Below are positions 1 to 7,701 of a stretch of 64,000 nt of DNA, piece after piece (within the stretch, counting starts at the first letter, position 1; the number at the start of each line of letters is the position of its first letter). The position numbers were made by a program, and so were the translations under genes. The notes below the pieces were generated by a model that did not search any database, was not told where the DNA came from, and worked only from the letters and a program-made list of their open reading frames with translations. The DNA comes from Streptomyces aquilus (GTDB lineage Bacteria > Actinomycetota > Actinomycetes > Streptomycetales > Streptomycetaceae). The stretch covers positions 6,200,001 through 6,264,000 of the forward strand of contig NZ_CP034463.1 of the NCBI RefSeq assembly GCF_003955715.1. The letters are read 5' to 3'.

Positions 1-2146
1 GCGCCTCGACCAGCTCGCGCAGCGAGGCCGCGGCGGCGGCACGGACCTCGACGGCGGGGTCGCGGAGCGCGTCGGCCAGGGCGGGGCCGGTGCCCGGGGG
101 CAGGGTCTCGGTGAGCACGGCGACGGCCTCACGTCGCACCGCGGCCGCAGGGTCGGTCAAGTAGGGCCGCAGGGCGTGGAGTTCCGGCTCCTCCTCGGCG
201 AGGGCCACCAGCTCCAGGAGCCGGGTGGCCGAGTGCTCGGCGGCGGGTCGGGCGTCGAGCCCGGGATGGCGGTCGGAAGGGTCCGGGCCGCTGTCCTCGG
301 CCACCGCCACCCCCGCCGCCACCGCCACCCCTGCCGCCACCGGCGCCCGGTCCCTGGACCCGGCCGTCGCCACGTCCTCCGGGTGCACCTCGCCGAGGTG
401 TCGGGAGGGGCCGCCGGTCGGGGTGAACTCCTCGACCGGAACCAGATAGGGAGCCACGGGACGGGCCGTGAACTCCATCGCACCAGAGGGGGACTTGTGC
501 AGATCGAGGTGGTGGAACCAGGAGGCGTCGTCGCGACGGGGGTGGTCGAGGCGGTCGTGGTAGAGGCCCCAGCGGGACTCCGTGCGGGCCAGGGACGCAC
601 GCGCGGCCATCTCCGCGCAGTCGCGGATGAAGGAGACCTCGGCGCAGCGCATCAGCTCGTGCGGGGTGCGGGCGCCCATCGCGGCGATGTCGTCCCGCAT
701 CCGCTCGAAGGACTCCAGGGCGAGCGACAGCCGGGCCCCCGACTTCGGCGGGGCCACGTAGTCGTTCACGAAGCGCCGCAGCTTGTACTCGACCTGGGGC
801 TGCGGCGGGCCGTCCGGGTTGCGCAGCGGACGGTAGATCAGTTCGTGCGCCTCGCGGAGCTGGTCGGCGGGCAACTCCCCTTCGTACGCCGCGTACTGGG
901 AAGCGTCCGCGCCCGCGAGGTCGCCGAAGACGAAGGCGCCGATCATGTAGTTGTGCGGGACGCAGGCCAGGTCGCCGGCGGCGTAGAGGCGGGGGACGGT
1001 GGTGCGGGCGTGGTCGTCGACCCGTACCCCCGAGGCGGAGTGGCCGCCGCACAGGCCGATCTCGGAGATGTGCATCTCGATGTCGTGGGTGCGGTAGTCG
1101 TGGCCGCGGCCCGCGTGGAACGTCCCGCGCGTGGGCCGCTCCGTGGAGTGCAGGATCGACTCCAACGCCGAGACCGACTCCTCGGGGAGGTGGCTGAGCT
1201 TGAGGTAGACCGGCCCCCGGTCGGACGCCACCTCCGCCGCGAACTCCGCCATCATCTGGCCGGACCAGTAGTCGGAGTCGACGAAGCGTTCGCCGTGCCG
1301 GTTGACCTGGTAGCCGCCGAAGGGGTTGGCGACGTAGGCGCAGGCGGGGCCGTTGTAGTCCTTGATCAGCGGGTTGATCTGGAAGCACTCGATGCCGGTG
1401 AGCTCGGCGCCCGCGTGGTAGGCCATGGCGTAGCCGTCACCCGCGTTGGTGGGGTTCTCGTAGGTGCCGTAGAGGTAGCCGGAGGCGGGCAGGCCGAGAC
1501 GGCCGCAGGCGCCGGTCGCGAGGATGACCGCGCCCGCGCGGACCGTCACGAAGGCGCCCGTGCGGGTGTTGAAGCCGACCGCTCCCACGGCCCGCCCGTC
1601 GTCGAGCGCCGTCAGCACCCGCACCGGCATCACCCGGTTCTCGATGCGGATCCGCTCCCGCATCTCGCGCCGCCGCAACTGCCGGTACAGGACCTTCTTG
1701 ACGTCCTTGCCCTCCGGCATCGGCAGCACATAGGAGCCGGAGCGGTGGACCTGGCGGACCGCGTAGTCGCCGTGCTCGTCCTTCTCGAACTTCACGCCGT
1801 ACGACTCCAGGCGCTGCACCATGCCGAAGCCGCGGGTGGCGGTCTGGCGGACGGTGGACTGGTCGACGATGCCGTCGTTGGCGCGGGTGATCTCGGCGAC
1901 GTAGTCGTCGGGCTCGGCGCGGCCGGGGACGACCGCGTTGTTGACGCCGTCCATGCCCATGGCGAGGGCGCCGGAGTGCCGGACGTGGGCCTTCTCCAGG
2001 AGGATCACGTCGGCGCCGCGCTCGGCGGCGGTCAGCGCGGCCATGGTGCCTGCGGTGCCGCCGCCGATGACGAGGACGTCGCAGGAGAGTTCCTCGGCGT
2101 CGGTGAGGGCGGGGATCGCCAGGGGGGTGTTCGCGGGGCTGGTCAC
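1..2146 (-). CDS. AprA/fumarate-reductase-like FAD flavoprotein with HEAT-like C-terminus (partial)
   Basis: A soluble FAD-dependent oxidoreductase of the fumarate reductase/succinate dehydrogenase/APS-reductase alpha superfamily. About 715 residues are visible and the 3' end lies outside the window. Residues 24-33 carry the dinucleotide-binding GGGTAG motif. The RHSGALAMG segment that follows resembles AprA more than SdhA. A C-terminal FAD motif reads YAAGDLACVPHN. The last ~80 visible residues switch to alternating Ala/Arg/Leu helices with DPAAAVRREA and DPAVEVRAAA motifs, typical of HEAT/PBS repeats. The GTG start was chosen because it is preceded by AAAGG and lies 11 bp after the ABC ATPase stop. 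It is the last visible gene of the ferredoxin-ABC operon. The substrate is unknown; APS or another sulfur oxyanion is a guess. Confidence 0.85.
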   Translation of the reverse strand, partial: MTSPANTPLAIPALTDAEELSCDVLVIGGGTAGTMAALTAAERGADVILLEKAHVRHSGALAMGMDGVNNAVVPGRAEPDDYVAEITRANDGIVDQSTVRQTATRGFGMVQRLESYGVKFEKDEHGDYAVRQVHRSGSYVLPMPEGKDVKKVLYRQLRRREMRERIRIENRVMPVRVLTALDDGRAVGAVGFNTRTGAFVTVRAGAVILATGACGRLGLPASGYLYGTYENPTNAGDGYAMAYHAGAELTGIECFQINPLIKDYNGPACAYVANPFGGYQVNRHGERFVDSDYWSGQMMAEFAAEVASDRGPVYLKLSHLPEESVSALESILHSTERPTRGTFHAGRGHDYRTHDIEMHISEIGLCGGHSASGVRVDDHARTTVPRLYAAGDLACVPHNYMIGAFVFGDLAGADASQYAAYEGELPADQLREAHELIYRPLRNPDGPPQPQVEYKLRRFVNDYVAPPKSGARLSLALESFERMRDDIAAMGARTPHELMRCAEVSFIRDCAEMAARASLARTESRWGLYHDRLDHPRRDDASWFHHLDLHKSPSGAMEFTARPVAPYLVPVEEFTPTGGPSRHLGEVHPEDVATAGSRDRAPVAAGVAVAAGVAVAEDSGPDPSDRHPGLDARPAAEHSATRLLELVALAEEEPELHALRPYLTDPAAAVRREAVAVLTETLPPGTGPALADALRDPAVEVRAAAAASLRELVEA

Positions 2147-2157
2147 CGAGGGGCCTT

Positions 2158-2958
2158 TCAGGAACCGAGGGAGGACAGGACGTCGCGCCGCAGCGCGAGC
2201 CGCGCCGGGTCGTCGCGCGCGGTGCGGTCGCGGGGGCGCGGCACCTCGCGTACGGCGGTGAGGCGGCCGTTGCCGAGGAGCGCGACGCGATCGCCGAGGA
2301 AGAGGGCCTCGTCGACGTCGTGGGTGACGAAGACGACGGTCGCGCCCGTGCCGTGCAGCACCTCCACGAGCAGGTCCTGCATGCCGGCGCGGGTCTGGGC
2401 GTCGAGGGCGCCGAACGGCTCGTCCATCAGCACCGCGCGCGGCCGGCCGGCCAGCGCCCGGGCCAGCTGGGCGCGCTGGCGCTGGCCCCCGGAGACGCGG
2501 TGCGGCAGTTGGCGGGACTGTTCGCCGAGCCCGACGCGGGCGAGCCAGGACTCGGCCTGTCGCCTGCGGTCGGTGCGCGCCGACCCCTGGATGGCGAGTG
2601 GGAGTTCGACGTTCGCCCGCAGGGTGCGCCAGGGCAGCAGGGCGTCCTCCTGGAAGACCAGGGCGCGGTCGGCGGACGGGCCCGTCAGCGGTCGGCCGTC
2701 CTGGTCGGCCTCGCCGTCGAGGGGTGCCAGCAGCCCGGCCAGCGTGCGCAGCAGCGTCGACTTGCCGCAGCCGGACGGTCCGACGACGGTGAGGATCTCG
2801 CCGGGGGCGACGTCGAGGTCGACGCCGGTGACGGCGGGGGCGCCGGGGCGGCCGAGGGTGGCGGCGCGGAGGGTGAGACGGGTGCCGCGGGCGGTCGTCC
2901 TGACGGATGCCTCGGTGGACGCGGAGTTCCCCGTGACTGCCTCAGACGAGGTGCTCAT
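2158..2958 (-). CDS. ABC transporter ATP-binding protein, nitrate/sulfonate/taurine class
   Basis: The cytoplasmic ATPase that powers the importer encoded by the next two genes upstream. The 266-residue protein has Walker A GPSGCGKST near residue 60, a Q-loop VFQEDALLPW, signature VSGGQRQR, Walker B RAVLMDEP and the switch histidine VTHD. ALLPWRT after the Q-loop is usual for the SsuB/TauB/NrtD family. It overlaps the permease gene by 17 bp, which implies translational coupling. The N-terminal ~25 residues are low-complexity Ser/Thr, so a slightly later start is possible. The imported compound cannot be read from the ATPase. Confidence 0.93.
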   Translation of the reverse strand: MSTSSEAVTGNSASTEASVRTTARGTRLTLRAATLGRPGAPAVTGVDLDVAPGEILTVVGPSGCGKSTLLRTLAGLLAPLDGEADQDGRPLTGPSADRALVFQEDALLPWRTLRANVELPLAIQGSARTDRRRQAESWLARVGLGEQSRQLPHRVSGGQRQRAQLARALAGRPRAVLMDEPFGALDAQTRAGMQDLLVEVLHGTGATVVFVTHDVDEALFLGDRVALLGNGRLTAVREVPRPRDRTARDDPARLALRRDVLSSLGS

Positions 2959-3847
2959 CGCGTGCCTCCTCGGTCGTGGAACCGGTCTTCGGAGCGGGCG
3001 CGGCGGACTCGCGCTGCCGTGCGGAAGGCACCGCGCGGACGTTCCGCGGTCGGCCTCCGGTGGCGTACGACGTCCGGGGCAGCCAGCGGGTCAGGCGGCG
3101 GCCCAGCAGTTCCACTGCCGTGGAGGTGAGCCAGCCGAGGACGCCGATGGTGACCATGCCGACGAAGACGCCCGGGTAGTCGACGACGGTGTAGTCCTGC
3201 CAGGTGCGGTAGCCGACGCCGTACTGGCCGGAGATCATCTCGGCGGAGATCACACAGATCCACGAGACGCCGATGCCGACCGACAGCCCGCCGAAGATGC
3301 CGGGCAGCGCACCCGGCAGGACGACCGAGCCGAGGACCCGCCACCGCCCGCCGCCCATCGTCAGCACCGCCTCCTCCCACACGGGCGTGAGCGCCCGGAC
3401 CGCGTGCCGGGTGGAGACCAGGACGGGGAAGTAGGCGGCGGTGAAGGTGATGAAGACGATGCCCTGTTCGTTGGAGGGGAACAGGAGGATGGCGACGGGT
3501 ACGAGGGCGATGGCCGGGATCGGGCGGACGACCTCCAGCACCGGCCCGAGCAGGTCCTCGGCGAGCCGGGAGCGCGCCACGAGCACGCCCGTCGCCACGC
3601 CGAGCACCGCCGCCAGCAGGAAGCCGCTGAGGATGCGGGTCAGGCTGTCGGTGAGGTCGGTCCAGAAGTCGGGCCCGGCCAGCCGGTCGGCGAAGGCGTG
3701 GGCCACGTCGGTGACCGTGGGGAACTGCGAGAAGCGCAGCCACAGGTCGATGTCGAGGCTGGTCAGCGCCTGCCACACCCCGAGGGCGACCACCAGGGAG
3801 GCCACCCGCAGGGCGTACCGGCCGGCGAGGGGCAGCGGCCGGCTCAC
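2942..3847 (-). CDS. ABC transporter permease, nitrate/sulfonate/taurine class
   Basis: Inner-membrane permease of 301 residues with about six hydrophobic segments. The cytoplasmic EAA loop is recognisable around EEAVLTMGGGRWR followed by VVLPGALPGIFGG, the usual docking site for the ATPase. This spacing is typical of SsuC/TauC/NrtB. The start overlaps the stop of the lipoprotein gene by 4 bp (ATGA) and the end overlaps the ATPase gene, so SBP, permease and ATPase form one translationally coupled importer. The C-terminal ~35 residues are hydrophilic and probably disordered. Confidence 0.93.
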   Translation of the reverse strand: MSRPLPLAGRYALRVASLVVALGVWQALTSLDIDLWLRFSQFPTVTDVAHAFADRLAGPDFWTDLTDSLTRILSGFLLAAVLGVATGVLVARSRLAEDLLGPVLEVVRPIPAIALVPVAILLFPSNEQGIVFITFTAAYFPVLVSTRHAVRALTPVWEEAVLTMGGGRWRVLGSVVLPGALPGIFGGLSVGIGVSWICVISAEMISGQYGVGYRTWQDYTVVDYPGVFVGMVTIGVLGWLTSTAVELLGRRLTRWLPRTSYATGGRPRNVRAVPSARQRESAAPAPKTGSTTEEARDEHLV

Positions 3848-5187
3848 GACGCCCGCTCCAGCGCGTCGGCGTACGTCACCACGCGGGCACCGCCGTGCTC
3901 GGCGACGTACGTCTTCGCGGTCGCCGGTGCGACGAAGGGCAGCAGCTTGTCGCCGTCGGCCACCCAGACCGCCTTGTCGGCGAACCAGAGGGTGCCCGTG
4001 GTGGCGTCGGGGACGTAGGCGGCGCGGATGCCGTCCTGGTGGGCCGAGACGTACGCGAGGAGTTCGGCGGGCGTCTTGAAGGCGCGGGTCGCGGAGGCGC
4101 CCTTGGGCCAGACCTCGCTCGCGGCGGCGGGCGGAGCGGCGGTGAGCTGCTCGGCGTACGACGTGCCGAGGGCCTTCCTGACGTAGCGGTCGTCGACGAA
4201 GGCGTCCACGTCGATGTCGCCGGTCAGCTTGGCCGACTTCAGGATCGCGACGTCGTCCTTGAGCGCAGAGACCAGCTGGGGCTTGATCGCGGGGTCGAAG
4301 GTGGAGATGCCGTGGGCGCCGTTGTAGAGGTAGACGACCTCGGCGGGCAGGCCGGTGGCCTTCGCGACCTTCTCGGCGGCGTCGACGGGGTGGTCGTTCA
4401 GGTAGTCCGTGGCCTCGGCCTGGGCCTTGAGGAAAGCCTCCAGGACGGTGGGGCGTTGCCGCGCGAAGTCCTCGCGGGCGGTGACGCCGTGGAAGGTGGG
4501 GAGGTTCAGCTCGGCGCCGTCGTAGAGGGCCTTCGCCTTTCCCTGGTAGGTGAGCAGGCCGGGCCAGGCGACGAACTGGGAGAGCGCGTCCGCGCTGCCC
4601 GCCGACAGGGCCGAAGCGCCCACCGCGGGCTGCTGGTTGAGCTTCTCGATGTCCTTGTCCGGGTCGAGGCCGGCGCGCTGGAGCGCTCGTACGAGGGTGC
4701 CGTCGGCGGCGGAGCCGACGCTGGTGGAGACCTTCTTGCCGCGCAGGTCGGTCAGCGCGGCCAGCTTCGAGTCGGGCGCGGTGACGATGGTGTTGAGGCC
4801 GCCGCGGAGGTTGTAGCCGGTGACGGAGACCAGGTGGGTCGGCTTGCCGAGCTGCTTGCCGCGGGCCGCGTTGATGAGGAGCGGGAAGTCGCCCATCGAA
4901 CCGATGTCGATCTTCCCGGCGGTCATCTGGGCGGTGATCGGGGCGCCGGTGGCGTAGTCCTGCCAGTCGACCTTGTAGGTCCTGCCGTCGCCGAGGGCGT
5001 TCAGCTCCTTCTCGAAGGAGCCCAGCGAGCGGAGGAGGGTGCCGGCGGTGACGGTGTTGATGGTCCTGGACTGGTAGCCGACGGTCACGGTGACCGTGGA
5101 ACCGTCACCGGCCGCCGCGTTGCCGCCGCAGGCCGTCAGGGGGGCGAGCAGCAGGAGGGCGGCCGCGGCAACTGCCTTGTTCTTCAT
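3844..5187 (-). CDS. ABC substrate-binding lipoprotein with NosL-like C-terminal domain
   Basis: Solute-binding lipoprotein of the importer, 447 residues. A short signal peptide ends in the lipobox LTAC (Cys 20), so it should be anchored outside the membrane. Residues ~30-350 form an SsuA/TauA/NrtA-type fold, with motifs such as KIDIGSMGDFPLL and DLRGKKVSTSVGSA. Family members are usually ~320-350 residues; this one has about 90 more. That tail contains TLWFADKAVWVADGDK, then PFVAPATAKTYVAEHGG and ARVVTYADAL. This resembles NosL, a copper-delivery lipoprotein of nitrous-oxide reductase. The fusion is read by eye. The ligand and any metal are unknown. The gene starts 15 bp after the ferredoxin stop. 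Confidence 0.88.
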   Translation of the reverse strand: MKNKAVAAAALLLLAPLTACGGNAAAGDGSTVTVTVGYQSRTINTVTAGTLLRSLGSFEKELNALGDGRTYKVDWQDYATGAPITAQMTAGKIDIGSMGDFPLLINAARGKQLGKPTHLVSVTGYNLRGGLNTIVTAPDSKLAALTDLRGKKVSTSVGSAADGTLVRALQRAGLDPDKDIEKLNQQPAVGASALSAGSADALSQFVAWPGLLTYQGKAKALYDGAELNLPTFHGVTAREDFARQRPTVLEAFLKAQAEATDYLNDHPVDAAEKVAKATGLPAEVVYLYNGAHGISTFDPAIKPQLVSALKDDVAILKSAKLTGDIDVDAFVDDRYVRKALGTSYAEQLTAAPPAAASEVWPKGASATRAFKTPAELLAYVSAHQDGIRAAYVPDATTGTLWFADKAVWVADGDKLLPFVAPATAKTYVAEHGGARVVTYADALERAS

Positions 5188-5202
5188 GGGAGTCGGGACC
5201 TC

Positions 5203-5430
5203 TCAGCGGAGCAGATAGGGCATGTTGACCGTGACGGCTCCGGTGGGACAGCGGGCGGCGCACGGGCCGCAGTACCAGCACTCGTCGACGTGCATGTAGG
5301 CCTTGCCGCTGCTCTCGTCGATGGCGAGGGAGTCCAGCGGGCACATGTCGACGCAGAGCGTGCAGCCGTCGATGCACTTCGACTCGTCGATGGTCACGGG
5401 CACGTCGGCCCGCTGGGGCGCCAAGGGCAT
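5203..5430 (-). CDS. Small 2[4Fe-4S] ferredoxin, AprB-like
   Basis: A 75-residue iron-sulfur protein with two Cys clusters. The first is CIDGCTLCVDMCP and the second is CWYCGPCAARCP; together they fit a bacterial-type 2[4Fe-4S] ferredoxin. The irregular first spacing (a CxxxCxxCxxxC pattern) recalls the ferredoxin domain of APS reductase beta subunits. It is the first gene of the operon that ends with the AprA-like flavoprotein, so it is the likely electron donor or acceptor for that enzyme. The gap to the lipoprotein gene is 15 bp. The operon promoter should lie in the 116 bp upstream (5431-5546), where no clear -10/-35 was seen. Confidence 0.9.
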   Translation of the reverse strand: MPLAPQRADVPVTIDESKCIDGCTLCVDMCPLDSLAIDESSGKAYMHVDECWYCGPCAARCPTGAVTVNMPYLLR

Positions 5431-5546
5431 GGCTGTCTCCGTGGATGTCCTGAGATGTATGGGGATTCGCTGAGATTTCCGGCGCGGCAGTGAACCGATG
5501 AGGTCCTGCCGAACGATGAAGGGGTGAAGGGTGGAGGGGGAGGTGG

Positions 5547-6347
5547 TCAGAGGGACCGGTGCAGCAGGCCGCTCATCGTGATGCGGTCGCCGCGGAAGCG
5601 GATGAACTCCAGGTCGACGGGGCGGCCGTCGGCGAGATGCGTCAGGCGCTCCAGCATGAGGACGGCCGCGCCGCGCGGGGCTTCGAGTACGGCGGCGGAG
5701 TGGGCGTCCGCGTTCACCGCCTCCAGGGTGATCTCGGCGTGGCCGAGTCCCTGGCCGGTGATCGACTCCAGGAGCCGGAAGACGTCGGTGTTCTCCAGGT
5801 CGGCGCCGAGCAGGGCGGTGCCGATGTCGAGCGGGATGTAGGTGAGGTCGAGGGAGAGGGGGAGGCCGTTGAGACGGCGGAGGCGTTCGATGTAGAGGAC
5901 ATCGGTGCCGGGCGGGACGTGGAGGCGTTCGGCGACCGGGTGCGGTGCCGGGGCCGGGCCCATCGTGCGGACCTCGTTGGTGACGGTGCCGTGTTCGCGC
6001 AGGGTCTCCGCGAGGCCCATCAGCCGGTCGAGGCCGTGGGGGTACTTCTGGGCGACGACCACGGTGCCGACACCGGGGAGGCGTTCGACGAGGCCTTCGG
6101 CGCGCAGCAGGTCCAGAGCTTGGCGGACCGTGTTGCGGGAGGCGCGGTAGTCGGTGGCGAGGGTCGTCTCGTGCGGGAGCGTGCCGTCCTCGAAGCCGCC
6201 GGAGAGGAGCTGGTGACGGAGGAGATCGGCGAGCTGCCGCGCCTGGTCCGCGCGCAGCCGACGCCGCGCGCGGTGGGCGGCGACGGTGGTCGCGCCCTGG
6301 CCGGCGTGGTCGCGGATGCGGTCGGAAGGGGGCATGGCGGGAACCAT
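5547..6347 (-). CDS. GntR-family regulator, HutC/UTRA subfamily
   Basis: Transcription factor of 266 residues. The N-terminal winged helix (residues ~35-95) contains TTLATDYRASRNTVRQALDLLRAEGLVERLPGVGT split over two helices and a wing. Residues ~125-262 form a UTRA ligand-binding domain with PLSLDLTYIPLDIG and LMLERLTHLADGRPVDLEFIRFRGDR. It sits 116 bp upstream of the ferredoxin gene in the same direction and probably senses a ligand linked to that operon. Length is normal for the subfamily. The ligand is not predictable. An in-frame Met shortly after the chosen start (residue 5) is an alternative. Confidence 0.92.
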   Translation of the reverse strand: MVPAMPPSDRIRDHAGQGATTVAAHRARRRLRADQARQLADLLRHQLLSGGFEDGTLPHETTLATDYRASRNTVRQALDLLRAEGLVERLPGVGTVVVAQKYPHGLDRLMGLAETLREHGTVTNEVRTMGPAPAPHPVAERLHVPPGTDVLYIERLRRLNGLPLSLDLTYIPLDIGTALLGADLENTDVFRLLESITGQGLGHAEITLEAVNADAHSAAVLEAPRGAAVLMLERLTHLADGRPVDLEFIRFRGDRITMSGLLHRSL

Positions 6348-6499
6348 ACCGAGGAGGTAGGGAAGGGAGTGTTGCGGGAGTGTTGCGCCACTGGCCGGGC
6401 GGTCGATTCAGCCGTTGACCTGGGAGTTTCGGGTGGTGGGGGAAAGATCTGCCACCGCGGGAGATAAGGACGATGGCCCGCGGCGAGGTGCGCCGCGGC

Positions 6500-7441
6500 T
6501 CACGCCAGTGCGGTCAGTCCCGGCCCGAAAGCGATCAGCAGCGGCACCAGCGGCACCAGCCCCGCCACCGTGGCCGTGACCGCTCGATGCCGGCGGCCCA
6601 GCCGGGGGCGCGGCTGGAGCAGCCGGTCCACGCGCTCGCCCAGGAGCCGGTGGCTGGAGGCGCAGGACAGCACTCCCCGGTGCTGGTTGAGCTCGATCAG
6701 GGCCAGTGCGGTCGTCAGATGGCCGCAGCGGCGGGAGGCCGTGTCGTCCGCGGCGAGTTCCACCAGACGGTGGGTCTGTTCGCAGAAGTAGGCGAAGAGC
6801 GGGACCCGGGGGAAGCCGGTGGCCAGGGCCGTCGACAGGTGCAGCAGCCAGTCGTGGTGGGCGCGGGCGTGGTCGCGCTCATGGGTGAGGACGGCGTCCA
6901 GCTGTACGTCGGTGAGGCGGTGCAGCGCCCCGGTCGTCACCACCAGTTGCGGTGGGCTGCCCGGCATCCACCAGGCGTCGGGGTACTCGTCCTCAAGGAC
7001 CAGCAGCGGGCCGCGCGCGGCCTTCTCCAGTCCGCCGGGGAGCTCGGGGGCGCGCTCGCGCAGGTGCGCCCTCGTCCGGCCGCGACGCCGGCGGGCCTCG
7101 ACCAGCTCGCGGGCCAGCATCGCCGTCGTCCAGGCGGCGCCGCAGGCCAGGAGCAGGGTGAGGACGGTGGCCCAGACCGGGGCGGCGGACAGGTCGTAGG
7201 CGGCGGTCACGGCAGGCGGCGCCGGGGCGAAGACATGGTCGCGGACCGTGTGGAAGACGGCGGCCGCGCCCAGGACCAGGGCGGTCAGGTTGCACATCAG
7301 CACGGTGGCGACCAGGCACTGCCACACCCACAGCGCGACCACGGGCTCCCGCTCGGGCCAGTCGGCCCGGGTCAGCGCGCGCGGCACCGGAACGGCGGCC
7401 GTCAGGGCGACGGCGCTCAGCAGGAGCAGGCAGACAGTCAT
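6500..7441 (-). CDS. M56 (BlaR1-type) membrane metallopeptidase
   Basis: Membrane protease-like protein of 313 residues. Hydrophobic segments lie near residues 1-18, 35-62 and 86-110, and one at the C-terminus. The zinc-binding motif HERDH (187-191) follows THERDHARAHHDW, with the downstream acidic stretch RLVELAADDTA expected of the third ligand. M56 proteins usually sit beside a BlaI-type repressor; none is found here, which is unusual. The frame stays open to 7660, but the Met at 7441 was chosen because the upstream residues are low-complexity and lie in a tandem repeat. The target is unknown. Confidence 0.85.
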   Translation of the reverse strand: MTVCLLLLSAVALTAAVPVPRALTRADWPEREPVVALWVWQCLVATVLMCNLTALVLGAAAVFHTVRDHVFAPAPPAVTAAYDLSAAPVWATVLTLLLACGAAWTTAMLARELVEARRRRGRTRAHLRERAPELPGGLEKAARGPLLVLEDEYPDAWWMPGSPPQLVVTTGALHRLTDVQLDAVLTHERDHARAHHDWLLHLSTALATGFPRVPLFAYFCEQTHRLVELAADDTASRRCGHLTTALALIELNQHRGVLSCASSHRLLGERVDRLLQPRPRLGRRHRAVTATVAGLVPLVPLLIAFGPGLTALA

Positions 7442-7490
7442 GCCACGGGCTCCGGATCCTGGTCGGCGTAAGGGAAGGGACGGCGAGAGG

Positions 7491-7585
7491 GTGCTGACGG
7501 GGGGTGCGGGTGCTGACGGGGGGTGCGGGTGGTGCCGGGTTGTGCGGGTGGTGCCGGGATGTGCGGGGTTGTGCCGGGTCCTGCG
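7491..7585. repeat. Five 19-bp degenerate tandem repeats upstream of the M56 gene
   Basis: Five consecutive 19-bp units read GTGCTGACGGGGGGTGCGG (twice, identical), then two GTGGTGCCGGG-TGTGCGG variants and one weaker copy. They lie 50-145 bp upstream of the M56 start, within the probable promoter and leader region. The period is exact. Confidence 0.8.
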
Positions 7586-7598
7586 CACACCGTCCGTC

Positions 7599-7615
7599 GC
7601 CGTCAGTATGACGGC
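7599..7615. promoter_or_regulatory. Perfect inverted repeat upstream of the M56 gene
   Basis: GCCGTCA-GTA-TGACGGC is a perfect 7-bp inverted repeat with a 3-bp centre. It lies next to the 19-bp repeats, between the fumarylacetoacetase stop and the M56 start. It could be an operator for the M56 gene; the bound protein is unknown. Confidence 0.4.
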
Positions 7616-7701
7616 GCCGGGCGGCTCATGGCAGACCTCGACGGCACCCCTGCCCGTCACCTCAACTCACCCTCGACTCCCTCGGTTCCCCATGACGCCC
7701 T

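Noticed and set aside
176..4018. A very long plus-strand open frame (about 1280 codons) opposite the flavoprotein/ABC operon
   Set aside because: Its protein is Arg/Gly/Ala/Pro-rich with no motifs, and it is the antisense shadow that high GC content leaves open opposite real genes with clear domains.
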